From Gavia stellata (Eukaryota > Chordata > Aves > Gaviiformes > Gaviidae), in contig NC_082613.1 of the NCBI RefSeq assembly GCF_030936135.1, forward strand, positions 4,278,001 through 4,342,000: a stretch of 64,000 nt of DNA, given 5' to 3'. The translations under genes and the position numbers were made by a program. Position 1 is the stretch's first letter. Every line of letters begins with the position of its first letter. Shown here one piece after another: positions 52,401 to 61,462 of the stretch. The notes below the pieces were generated by a model. That model saw nothing but the letters and a program-made list of their open reading frames with translations, was not told where the DNA came from and did no database searches.

Positions 52401-55400
52401 TTCTGCAGTGATGAACTAAAGAAGGACTTTATTTCTCAGAGTATAGGGTCAGATCATGTATTAAAAAGAGTTCATCTTCCCTTCTCTGACTGTTTCCCTT
52501 CTACCCCTCCTCCTTCCGTAACAGGAAACTATGGAAAATGTGAAGAAATGTAAAAACTTTCTGTCCACGTTAATAAAACTGGCATCATCTGGAAAACAGT
52601 CTTCAGAGACTGCGGCTAACGTGAAAGAATTGGTACAGAACCTGCTGGTAAGTAAAATTCATCAAAAGTTGTAAGAAACAGTATCTGGGCAAATTTAGAC
52701 TCAAAACTGGGGGGTTTTTTTGGAGAGGAGGGAGATTATAAAATCTGAGATAAATCAAATTGAAACTTCACTTCTGCTGAATTAAACTATATGCATAAAT
52801 TTTCCTTTAAGCTTGTAAATGAGACGTTATTGCTCATATTCATGCATGAGAACGCGAGTTAAATTGAAGTGTGAATAATGTAAATGGTGACTTTAAATTC
52901 TACTTTTTTATTGATAAAATGGTGAATAAAAAGATGAATTATGTACTTGAGGGAAGACACAACAGCTAGTGCAGTAGCTGAGTGTAGGAAATCACAAGTT
53001 TTTACAAAAAAAAAAGTAAGTAATATTATCTGAAACTAAAGTAAAAGCTTGACATACTTAGTATTTATAGAATGAGTACTAGTATTGCTTAGCCTAGTTA
53101 GCAACCTTTAAGTTAAGGTAGAGCTGTGTATTCCAGATGTTATCACGTGATAATGAGAGTTTGCCACAAGACGAAAATTCGAAGTGTATCTTCCCACGAG
53201 GGATACACATTTAGTTTTGTGAGAGCCATCTGCCTTTTGAGCGTATGATGGGCACAACTTCAGTTATTTGAAATGGAGGAACTGTAGTACCTTTGGAAAA
53301 GAGAACACCAGAGATGGGGCTGCCTGGCTGTTCTGAGCAATTGATAGGTGGCTGATTGCAGGTCACATGAAGTATTCCTGTAGGTTCCACCTGGCTCTTT
53401 GGTCTATAGATGGAACATTCCTGTAATGGTGAGAACAACTGAGGTTGTTTCTTAAAATTGACTGAAAAACAGGAAGAATAAAAGGAAAGATGGGACTGTA
53501 GGTCTTACTAGTTGAAATTTGTAGTAAGATTAGTTACCATAAAGCTATTGATAACTAAAAATAGTGAGGGATGATAAAACCACTTATTTACAATAAATTG
53601 TTAAGTCTTAAAATTTTTGTGGTGTTGAATATCTGTAAAAGTTAATTTCTACAAGTTTCTTCATTTGGATTTTCTGTTTTGAAGGATGGAAAAATTGAAG
53701 CAGAGGACTTTACCAGTAGGCTGTACAGAGAACTTAATTCTTCACCTCAACCTTACCTTGTGCCTTTTCTGAAGGTAACATGTGTTCACTACTCCTTATA
53801 TATTTCTGTGCTTATGTATTAGCAGCAATGAACACAAGCACATCAGTATAGATGGAATTCCAAAATGGTGTAAATGGAAGTTTTAAATGGTGCTTGGTTA
53901 GAATTTTGCTCCCTTAAAACATATTTCTGCCTCTTGCTTCCAAGAGTTTGTTAGTATGATTCATTAGCACAGTCAATAATGTAATTTCTACCATAGTGTC
54001 GCATCGTAGCTCTTTTGAGAAATCTGAAAAGTTTTCTTTCTATGACTTATAAGCAGTTTCTTTCCATAGCACCATATTTATGAACTGATTTATTATCCTA
54101 TTTTTAGTCTTGGAAAGAAAGCAAGGGATGGAATGATTCAGAAAACTGTAGCTTCTGGACAAACTCATACCCTTTTGCCTGTGTTGCATACCTGTTTGTA
54201 TGGATAAACAGGAAATTTGTCACATCTCATTGAATCCCATTTGTCATAAATTTTATAGTAATTGGACACATCTCAATAATGTTTATTCCGAAACGCTTAC
54301 CATCTGAAAATCGGAGAAAGTACAATAGCACTGTATGGTAAAAGTGTAACTCTGCTTGACTAATGTATGATTAAGGGATATAGTTGTAGGTGTGTGTTGA
54401 CATTTCTGTGTTCTTAAGTGCTTGTTCAACCTTGAGCTGTTCATGAGGACAAAAATGGTTACCATAAGAAAACAACTAATGTAAGAATCTGGTAAAACAC
54501 TGTGGCTGCTGCTGAGCTATTCTGAAATCTTCACCGGTGTTCCAGTATGTCTTTTAAGCCATCACGTTATAGCTTGGTATATATGTAGGAACATAATCGA
54601 GGAAGGCAGCATGGGCTTGGATTGTTAAATACATACCAGAGGTTCCAGATGGGCTTGCATAACCTAGACGCCCATGATATCTAGGTTTCCACAACTGAAG
54701 GTACTGTCACTCTGTCTAGCTTTAAATGTGAAGTAGCATGGTATTTCTGTGTGTCCTGCTATAATGTTTTCTCAGGTGCACGCAGACTGATACAATGGAC
54801 TGAAATGAAATGCATTGCTTTTTACAATTAATGTTTTCTTGTGTGATCTGGGATTAAAATACTCAAACAAATTCTCTCCTTTCTTCTTTTCAGAGGAGTT
54901 TACCTGCCTTGAGACAGTTAACACCAGACTCTGCAGCTTTCATTCAACAAAGTCAACAGCAACAGCCAACAACGCAAGCAACAATAGCAACAATTCCATC
55001 TGCAGCGGTGCTTCTAAGCTCCTCAGTTCAGCGCACAGCAGGGAAGGCAACTGCAACTGTAACGAGTACTCTCCAACAACCTGTAATCAGCCTAACGCAG
55101 CCTACACAAGTTGGTGTTAGTAAACAAGGGCAAACTACACCACTGGTACGTAAGCTGAAGTGCATAATCTGTTATTGCACAGGGTTTTTTTGGTAACAGT
55201 GACTTTTCTTCTTAAATTGGTGGGTTAGCTCAATCAGAGATCTTTGACTTCTTTAAAGAAACTAGCTACTAAGAAAAAAAAAAGGTATTCAAAAATCCAT
55301 TCTTGATTCAAGTACTATCCTATTTCCTATTTTAGCATGAAATATTGGCAGATTGTCTCAATCACTGCATATCCATGAGAGAGCAGTGTTCTGGAGGATC

Positions 55401-58400
55401 TTTCATTTACCATTTCATAAATCTAACAACAAACTACCCCAAAAGAGGAGAAAGAATAACTTTCTGAAGCCTGCACATAAACCAAATAAGAACAGTATAT
55501 GTGCAGCACCTTTTTTCCCCCCCTCATAGGAAAGCAGTGTCTGAGTGTAAACTTTTTCTAGGATGTGTATTAATACATTATACATTATTAAATTACTAGG
55601 GTTTCTTTACTACTTAGTACTTCAACATTCCCTGTAGAGTGTTCGGCATTCATCTGAACTGCTCTGTCCAGAAATTTTCATATAAAATTAAAAGGAGAGA
55701 TCTCTTTTGTCAATCTACAAATATTTTTCACTTACCTTGAGAGAAAAAACTAGTGATTATATTGGTCTTACTGCCTTTATAACCTAGGTATTATAGAAAG
55801 ATGGTAGGAACCTAGGGAAGGAATAAAAACTGAACATTCACTAATTAGTGCTGGATTTACAAGAAAATAATTTGGCCTTTAACTTAAGTATTTAAAATAG
55901 TAGCGAAAGAAAGACTTGTAGAGTTATCGAAATGGAGCTTGCAAAATAGGCAGAGTTGGTAGATTTCTTTACAGCAGTTTGAAAGTAAGTTTCTGAAAAC
56001 TACTTGTGACCAGAAGTTGAGTTTGAATAAACGCTTCTGATTGTAGCATTGCAATGTAACCCTACTTTTAGAAGCAGTATGCCTGAAACTCAGTCTAACT
56101 TAACAATCCAACAGTACAGAGCTACACAGCTGTAGCTTATGCTGGTTCTGGGTGAAAACAGTGTATGTAGAACGAGCTAGATTATTTTTATCATGTCTCT
56201 TTAGTTCTGGAGTTTGTTCAGGCAGATCCAGTTTGCCTCTGTATCTCTAGTGTAGAAAAAAACCACATGTAGAAAGTTTTAACTGGACCTTTGTGATGCT
56301 TGTTGGTTTGGGTTTTTTTAATAGAAATAGGTTACTGATTTCTTTTTTGCGTCACAGAAAGTGGAATATTAGTTTTCCTGTAAGGTATAATTTATCTAAA
56401 GAAACATTTAAATACCTTAAAATATGCTGATTCTAGATCAATGAACGGATGTGTTAAGATCACAACTTACAAGTTGATTGTTAGGGTTTGTTCTTCCCAC
56501 CTGATTCTTAGCCTTAGTTATTTCTCAGATTGTTCACAGTTCTTTTTTTCTTATTATCGCAGGTTATCCAACAGTCTCAAAAAACAGGGACATTGATAAG
56601 ACCTCCACAGGTAACGTTGACACAGACACCAATGGTAGCGTTGCGGCAACCACATAGTCGTATTATGCTCACTACTCCTCAAATTCAACTGAATCAACTT
56701 CAGACAGGTAAGAGGTCAAGATGCTTGGTATATGCTATATTTGGTAGCATTAACTGAAGTCTGGTTTATGAATGTCAGTTCTTAAGGGCCCTGTAGCTGT
56801 ATGATGGCTATTGTACTACTGCTGACATCTTCAGTGCATAGTGCCATAGTGGCTGTGTATACATACATGTCAGGGCAGCATTTACAGTCAGGGAAGTTGT
56901 TTGGGTACTGCAATTGTGTGGGAGGATCCTGTTTTAGATGGGTGAAATGCTGACAGAAACTATTGAGGGAAAGTCTTTGCACCAGGCCTATTGCCATTAC
57001 TGCTCATGACTGGCTTGTAAATCTGAACTCTCATACAGATTTGTTGGAGTACAAATCTTGTCTGTCTGTCTTGCAGTACCTGTGGTAAAACCAGCAGTAT
57101 TACCTGGAAACAAAGCTATTGCCACTGTTTCAACACAAGTAGCTGCTGCTCAGAAGAATAAACTGAAAGAACCTGGGGGAGGCTCTTTTAGGTGAGGAAC
57201 CGTATGCTTATTTGTGCTTGTGCTGCCTGGGCAGCCTTCTGAACTCAGTGGGAACCTTTCTGTGTACTCCAGTGGTGCTGAATCAGGCTGGGTAAACTCG
57301 CAAGAACTAGAGGTGTATTTTCTGTGGGCAGGTTTGCTGCTTTATTAAAGACTTTAACAAACAGCTGTGGACATACTTGTGCCAGACTGGTTTTAGCATT
57401 TAGCTGGCACTGAGGATAAATATCAAACCTCACAAAACAATTCCTGCCTGGACAAGCAAATAGAATTCATTCCTTCACTCCTCCCAGTTCTGCTCGGGTT
57501 ATTTGGATGTACAGCCTGTCTTACAGTGATGAGTGCAGTTTATTACTGTTTTGTGGTAGTGATGTGTCTGCTGTTGAAACATTATGTAAGAAAGGATCTT
57601 GAGAAAACAGAAAGTACAAAACTGCGAAAATACTTTTAGTGCTCTTTGGAATCAAATTATGTTAGTTTTATTCTATTACACAATAAAAGCAAATAAAATG
57701 AAATAATCAAATAAAGTATTCAGGTTTACTGTGGAATTCATTACATGCAGCTGTGGTATTGTAGCAATGTGTGCAGATAAGCACTAAATGTTATGATTAT
57801 AATGAATTTTCGTTTCTTAAGGGATGATGATGACATTAATGATGTTGCATCAATGGCTGGAGTCAACCTGTCAGAGGAAAGTGCTCGGATATTGGCAACA
57901 AACTCTGAGCTAGTAGGCACATTAACAAGGTCCTGTAAAGATGAAACCTTCCTTTTCCCAGCACCTTTACAAAGAAGGATATTAGAAATAGGTATGTTGA
58001 TTTTTCTTGAACTTTAATGAACAAATTTCACTAATCTTGGGTTTAATTGAAGGCATTTTCCATAGAAATTGATTTGAGTAGTTTAAAGTTGCTGGAGTCG
58101 TTAACCTTTTGTATATTCTGATGCTTGTGAGCAATCATTCAGCTTATGAAAGTAGAATAGTGTTAATGGATAGCAAACCTATAGAGTTGCCTTCTAAAAT
58201 GACGGCAATTTAACATCAAAATTACTGGACCTGGTTAAAATTCTGACTCTATAAACTGATAAGGCATAACAAAAATAATGACATTTGTTTTTTAAAAAAT
58301 AAATCCAGAAACACTTTTATCATCTTTACTTACTAGCTTAGAATTGATGGTAGAACAAAAAGCATTCTTAAATTATTTGTTATACTGTAGTATACAGCAT

Positions 58401-61400
58401 TTATTAATAAATGGAAGATTTTGTTAATTAAATTTTTATATGTATGCCATTTCCTGTTTAATGCTTGTCTGAGAAATACCTGAAAGCCTTATTTTGCAAA
58501 CAGCATTTAAGTTTCCATGACTGAGATTAGCCACATGTTTAGCTGTATTGTAAAATAATTCTTTACAACTGCCTTCTGTCCTGATCATAGGTAAAAAACA
58601 TGGAATAACAGAAATCCATCCTGATGTAGTTAGCTACGTATCACATGCTACACAACAAAGACTACAAAACCTCGTGGAAAAATTATCGGAAACTGCTCAA
58701 CAAAAGAATATTTCTTACAAGGTAATTGTAATTGCACAAATAAAATGGCAAAATCGTACAAGTTCGGCAGGCTCTCACGTTGGCTGTAATGTATGAGATC
58801 AGGTATTCTTCATTCTGTGAAGTTAGGTTTTTATTCTCTTTGACTGATTCCTCTTATATTAAGATATTAATACACATGGATGACTAGAACTCTTCAGCTT
58901 GCATATGCAAAATGTTTTTAAAACAAATGCAGAGAAACTGTGCCTTCCCTTTTTAATATGTCAAATGTTTAGAGTCTGAGTGATTGTACAATCAGATAGG
59001 CAGATAAAAGCACCGCTTTGAATTCTCAAGAGACTGCTATCTGACAGATGTGTGTTCTTAATAGATGCAAATGCCTAAACAGCGTTTAAAAAAACCACAC
59101 AGCTCTGTGGAATATGTTTGTGAGGTTAAAGCTGTGATGATATTAGTTTAGAAGTCAAAATCTGATGATTCATGGAACAGAACAAAATGCTTTTAAGAAT
59201 TCTAGCTGGTTTGACTGGTGTAAATATACACTTGCTTTTTGTTTGAAAAGGACAAAGTGAACATTTGAGCTTTAAATGTGTATGTACAGTACAAGCTAAC
59301 AGCTTTGTTTTTAAGAAATGTAATGAGAAATGTATTTGCCATGTTTTCAGGATGATGAAAGATACGAACAAGCAAGTGATGTTCGGGCACAGCTCAAGTT
59401 TTTTGAACAACTTGATCAAATAGAAAAGCAGCGTAAAGATGAACAAGAAAGGGAAATTTTAATGCGTGCAGCAAAGGCAAGTGCTTGGATTTCACACACG
59501 TTTGCAAAGTGTCATTTTTGACGTCAAAACTGCAGAGTTTCTTTTCATTCTAAAGCACTTGAAATGAAGGGGAAGACTCTAATCTTCAAAGATGGAGTTT
59601 GATGAATATGTTCTTTAGCTAGAGCTCTGTTCTGCTTTTCATAGTAAAGCATGTGAGACAGCTTCTTTGTCAGTCTCATTGCATTTTCCCAAATTAAAGT
59701 AGGGTGAAAAACTTAGGTTTTGCACTGTGAAATAGATTTATTTTATCGTTTGCTGGTACTCCTAAATGGAATAGAGAGGTTACAGGTATTTTGGAGACTA
59801 GAAATAAATTCAGAAAGATTTTTACAAGTTGGAGAAATACAATAAATGGGAAGCAGTTGATGTAAGCATAGCTGTAAGCATTAGACTTTGTGGTTTTACT
59901 CAGTGACCTGAATATAGGATAGATATGACTAACTAGGCAGGAGAGCTCTATAAATAATTCACAAAACAACCTAAGGTTTCTGTTGGGTTTGTGATCCAGT
60001 ATGGGTTGATAATGTGAGAATCCAGTTTTCGTAGTGCAATGTTCGCATGTAAGTTGTGAATTAACACCTTCATTTCAGTTGGTTCCTGTTAGACCTGAGC
60101 TGGAATACTCTGTCCAGTTTTTGGGCCCTACACCAAGTAGACTTCAGAAGGAAAGCAATTTAAAAGCCTAGAAAATGTGACCTCTGAAGTAAAGGTAGAC
60201 AGTAAATCAATTTACTTCAGAAGAGAAAAGACTGGGGTGAGACATAAGTCTTCATGACTGTGTTGTGCATATTCATATAATTCCCTGAGTTTGCTGTGCC
60301 TAAAGTGCAGCAGGGAAGACATAGGTTACTCGTTACAAAAAGCTTAACGTTTTAAGGGTACTTGAGCACTGGATTAAAATAACTTATTTTGCTGTTGGTC
60401 TAAAGAATGTATGGGATTAACAACAGTCAGGACTTGTTTGAATATAGTTAGTCTTGCCTATGTGAGAGTATGGATGAAAGACTGTCTCAAAGTTCTTCCT
60501 GTTTCTGTTTGTTTGACTTCTTGGAAAAAACAAGAACCTCGGAGAAGTAATAGCAAAAATAATTAATTGGCAAATGTGTGTTAATAGAATTAGACAATAA
60601 AGTTTGCTGAAATTATGCATTCTGTTACTTTTACAAGTATGATACATACAAGTAATTGTAGGTGCCTAAGTGAAATGGGCAATTGCTAATGTAAATGGTC
60701 TGTTGGTCAGTTAGCTGCAGTTTGTTCAAACGTGAGTCCGGCTTGTATTGTAGGTGCAGCAGAAAGATACGTTCTTAGTAAGTGCGTAGTTACACAGCAA
60801 GGAGAGGAATTTTTCCAAAAAGTACAGGTCTGATTCCTTTTTTCCTATGCAAAGTGTATGTATTTCAGTTCACAGATCTGTGTAAATTGTGTCTTGTGAT
60901 GGTTTCCTTTAAGGCATAAATGCTTAGCTATTCCTTTGCTATTTTTAACAAAACTGAAAAAGGGGATGCTTTTTCAAAAACAGATACTTGAAACTAAGAA
61001 ATGGAAAACTGCTTTTAATTTCTGAAAGTGATTTTTCCCCTGTTGCCCTCTCTGGGAGTGGTAGGTATTCTCCACTTCCTGCTGAAGTCTAAGAAAAACT
61101 TTCATGTGCTATGTAAAACTTGTAATCTTTAACTGCTTTTGTAACTGAATTAGTTTTTCTTTCTTTTTCTCCAACAATTCCATGTTCATCCTTTATCAAC
61201 ATAGTCTCGATCTCGACAAGAAGATCCAGAGCAGCTTAGGTTGAAACAGAAGGCCAAGGAGGTAAGTATTCACCTTAACATGAACTTTTATTTTGGAAAT
61301 TGAAAGAAAAATAATTAACTGTATTTGTTCTGGCAAATGCAGATGCAGCAACAAGAGCTAGCGCAGATGAGACAGAGGGATGCCAACTTGACTGCATTAG

Positions 61401-61462
61401 CTGCGATCGGTCCCAGAAAGAAAAGGAAAATAGATTCACCAGGATCTGGATCAGGGACAGAG
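28094..61462 (+). CDS. TAF4: TAF4, TFIID subunit 4 (15 coding exons; 3' end beyond window)
   Basis: TAF4 is a scaffold subunit of TFIID, pairing with TAF12 through a histone fold and contacting activators. Joined coding parts: 28094-28409, 30358-31446, 49090-49256, 49764-49883, 51625-51744, 52525-52647, 53685-53774, 54894-55145, 56563-56707, 57077-57191, 57822-57991, 58591-58721, 59351-59476, 61205-61261, 61343-61462. That is 3141 nt, or 1047 codons, with all junctions in frame. Visible parts are a conserved N-terminus (MAAGSDLLDEVFLNTEVDEK), a Ser/Thr/Ala-rich region (to ~460), the block PPGMVLVRSENGQLLMIPQQ, the TAFH/NHR1 domain (~605-690) and the C-terminal TAF4 domain with histone fold (DDDDINDVASMAGVNLSEES, ~846-935). 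The basic and coiled regions follow. The last ~55 residues known in mammals (ending …LLLYKAFLK) are not in the window. The N-terminal region lacks the long proline-rich tract of human TAF4. Confidence 0.95.
28410..30357 (+). repeat. TAF4: TAF4 intron 1 with a degenerate tandem array related to the exon 2 boundary
   Basis: The 1.95 kb intron contains successive diverged units of about 90-120 bp: a C/T-rich stretch, a TTGTTGCTG/TTGTGGCAG-like block, then GTGCAAGGGGGTGTTATTAA-like sequence. Recognisable copies start near 28531, 28650, 28757, 28875, 28963, 29105, 29160, 29448, 29580 and 30105, and the exon 2 boundary itself is the last one. The copy at 28972-29001 matches exon 2 (30369-30398) at 29 of 30 bases. 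Confidence 0.75.
30358..31446 (+). CDS. TAF4: TAF4 coding exon 2 (large Ser/Thr/Ala-rich exon)
   Basis: The acceptor is ttgttttgcag|GAGCAGG and the donor CCACCAG|GTAAGT. This 1089-nt exon encodes about 363 residues of low-complexity S/T/A/V/P-rich sequence with recurring N-G-S-N-T/V-V motifs. It ends in the conserved APRLPQPPQNPTNIQNFQLP. It corresponds to the activator-contacting N-terminal half of TAF4. Confidence 0.92.
33563..33605 (+). repeat. Ancient interspersed repeat relic
   Basis: GGCCAGATTTTCAAAGGCAA followed by TTTGG resembles the widespread sauropsid motif ccagattttcaaagg(t/c)atttagg. It is short and diverged. Confidence 0.3.
36400..36605 (-). repeat. MIR-like SINE relic
   Basis: The plus strand follows the antisense MIR pattern in order: CTTAATCCTTGCAACATGCC, TGTGTGGTTGGTAAATAAAG, GAGCAAGTTAGAGAAGTTCC, GACTTGCCCAAGGCCATGAG, AGAGCTTGGGAGTCCTATAC. 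The co-linear blocks support an old but nearly full-length copy. Confidence 0.6.
40808..40870 (-). repeat. Possible CR1-like 3' end, minus strand
   Basis: AGTCATAAAATCGCAGGCTG, then GAAGGATTTGAAGGGAACG, loosely follows the antisense CR1 tail pattern (aatcatagaatcacag … ttggaagggacc). It is weak. Confidence 0.3.
49090..49256 (+). CDS. TAF4: TAF4 coding exon 3
   Basis: The acceptor is tttttaacag|GCATGG and the donor GTGCAG|GTTAGT. It encodes GMVLVRSENGQLLMIPQQAL, AQMQAQAHAQSQPQNTMTPR and PATPTSAPPVQISTVQ, a block nearly identical to mammalian TAF4. The length is 167 nt. Confidence 0.95.
49764..49883 (+). CDS. TAF4: TAF4 coding exon 4
   Basis: The acceptor is cttcgccag|GCTCCAGG and the donor GTGCAA|GTGAGT. 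It encodes APGTPIIARQVTPTTIIKQV then SQAQTTVQPTTTLQRPPVVQ. It has 120 nt and phase 0 at both ends. Confidence 0.95.
51625..51744 (+). CDS. TAF4: TAF4 coding exon 5
   Basis: The acceptor is attctctgcag|CCTCAG and the donor GCCACA|GTAAGA. It encodes PQIVLGGTAQTTTLGTATAV then QTGTPQRTVQGTTATSTAAT. It is also 120 nt with phase 0 at both ends, so exons 4 and 5 could each be skipped in frame. Confidence 0.95.
51780..51850 (+). repeat. Alternating purine-pyrimidine (CATATA/TATG) microsatellite
   Basis: This is a run of CACATATACATGTGTGCATA-type dinucleotide and tetranucleotide repeats just inside TAF4 intron 5, starting about 40 nt after the donor. Confidence 0.7.
52525..52647 (+). CDS. TAF4: TAF4 coding exon 6 (TAFH domain, part 1)
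   Basis: The acceptor is ccgtaacag|GAAACTATG and the donor CTGCTG|GTAAGT. It encodes ETMENVKKCKNFLSTLIKLA then SSGKQSSETAANVKELVQNL L, the first helices of the TAFH/NHR1 domain that binds hydrophobic activator motifs. The length is 123 nt. Confidence 0.96.
53685..53774 (+). CDS. TAF4: TAF4 coding exon 7 (TAFH domain, part 2)
   Basis: The acceptor is tctgttttgaag|GATGG and the donor CTGAAG|GTAACA. It encodes DGKIEAEDFTSRLYRELNSS then PQPYLVPFLK, which is highly conserved. It has 90 nt and phase 0 at both ends. Confidence 0.96.
54894..55145 (+). CDS. TAF4: TAF4 coding exon 8
   Basis: The acceptor is cttcttttcag|AGGAG and the donor CCACTG|GTACGT. It encodes RSLPALRQLTPDSAAFIQQS (the end of TAFH), a short Q/T-rich stretch, VLLSSSVQRTAGKATATVTS and VGVSKQGQTTPL. 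The length is 252 nt. Confidence 0.95.
56563..56707 (+). CDS. TAF4: TAF4 coding exon 9
   Basis: The acceptor is ttattatcgcag|GTTATC and the donor CAGACAG|GTAAGA. It encodes VIQQSQKTGTLIRPPQVTLT then QTPMVALRQPHSRIMLTTPQ and IQLNQLQT. The length is 145 nt. Confidence 0.95.
57077..57191 (+). CDS. TAF4: TAF4 coding exon 10
   Basis: The acceptor is gtcttgcag|TACCTG and the donor TCTTTTAG|GTGAGG. It encodes VPVVKPAVLPGNKAIATVST, an AAAQKNK stretch and LKEPGGGSF, leading into the C-terminal domain. The length is 115 nt. Confidence 0.95.
57822..57991 (+). CDS. TAF4: TAF4 coding exon 11 (histone fold, part 1)
   Basis: The acceptor is cgtttcttaag|GGATG and the donor GAAATAG|GTATGT. It encodes RDDDDINDVASMAGVNLSEE, SARILATNSELVGTLTRSCK and DETFLFPAPLQRRILEI. 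This is the start of the TAF4 C-terminal domain that pairs with TAF12. FP replaces the LQ that I recall after DETFL in human. The length is 170 nt. Confidence 0.96.
58591..58721 (+). CDS. TAF4: TAF4 coding exon 12 (histone fold, part 2)
   Basis: The acceptor is tgatcatag|GTAAAAAA and the donor TACAAG|GTAATT. It encodes GKKHGITEIHPDVVSYVSHA then TQQRLQNLVEKLSETAQQKN and ISYK. The length is 131 nt. Confidence 0.96.
59351..59476 (+). CDS. TAF4: TAF4 coding exon 13 (followed by a GC donor)
   Basis: The acceptor is atgttttcag|GATGATG. It encodes DDERYEQASDVRAQLKFFEQ then LDQIEKQRKDEQEREILMRA AK, a charged coiled segment. The exon ends AAAG|GCAAGT, a GC rather than GT donor, as required by the reading frame and by the next exon (SRSRQEDPEQ). 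The length is 126 nt. Confidence 0.94.
60070..60520 (+). repeat. CR1 LINE fragment
   Basis: Co-linear matches to CR1 occur in order: GAGCTGGAATACTCTGTCCA and a gttttgggccct-like stretch, then GAGAAAAGACTGGGGTGAGA, AAAAAGCTTAACGTTTTAAG, TGAGCACTGGATTAAAATAA and TTAGTCTTGCCTATGTG. Together these cover the 3' end of the ORF2 region and tail of a CR1 element. It is diverged, lies in TAF4 intron 13 and supports a sauropsid host. Confidence 0.7.
61205..61261 (+). CDS. TAF4: TAF4 coding exon 14
   Basis: The acceptor is tatcaacatag|TCTCG after a long pyrimidine tract, and the donor is AAGGAG|GTAAGT. It encodes SRSRQEDPEQLRLKQKAKE. It has only 57 nt, phase 0 at both ends. Confidence 0.95.
61343..61462 (+). 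CDS. TAF4: TAF4 coding exon 15 (last in window)
   Basis: The acceptor is tggcaaatgcag|ATGCAG and the donor GACAGAG|GTACAG. It encodes MQQQELAQMRQRDANLTALA then AIGPRKKRKIDSPGSGSGTE, including the basic GPRKKRK stretch, a likely nuclear localisation signal. The remaining C-terminal exon or exons were not found up to 64000. Confidence 0.95.
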
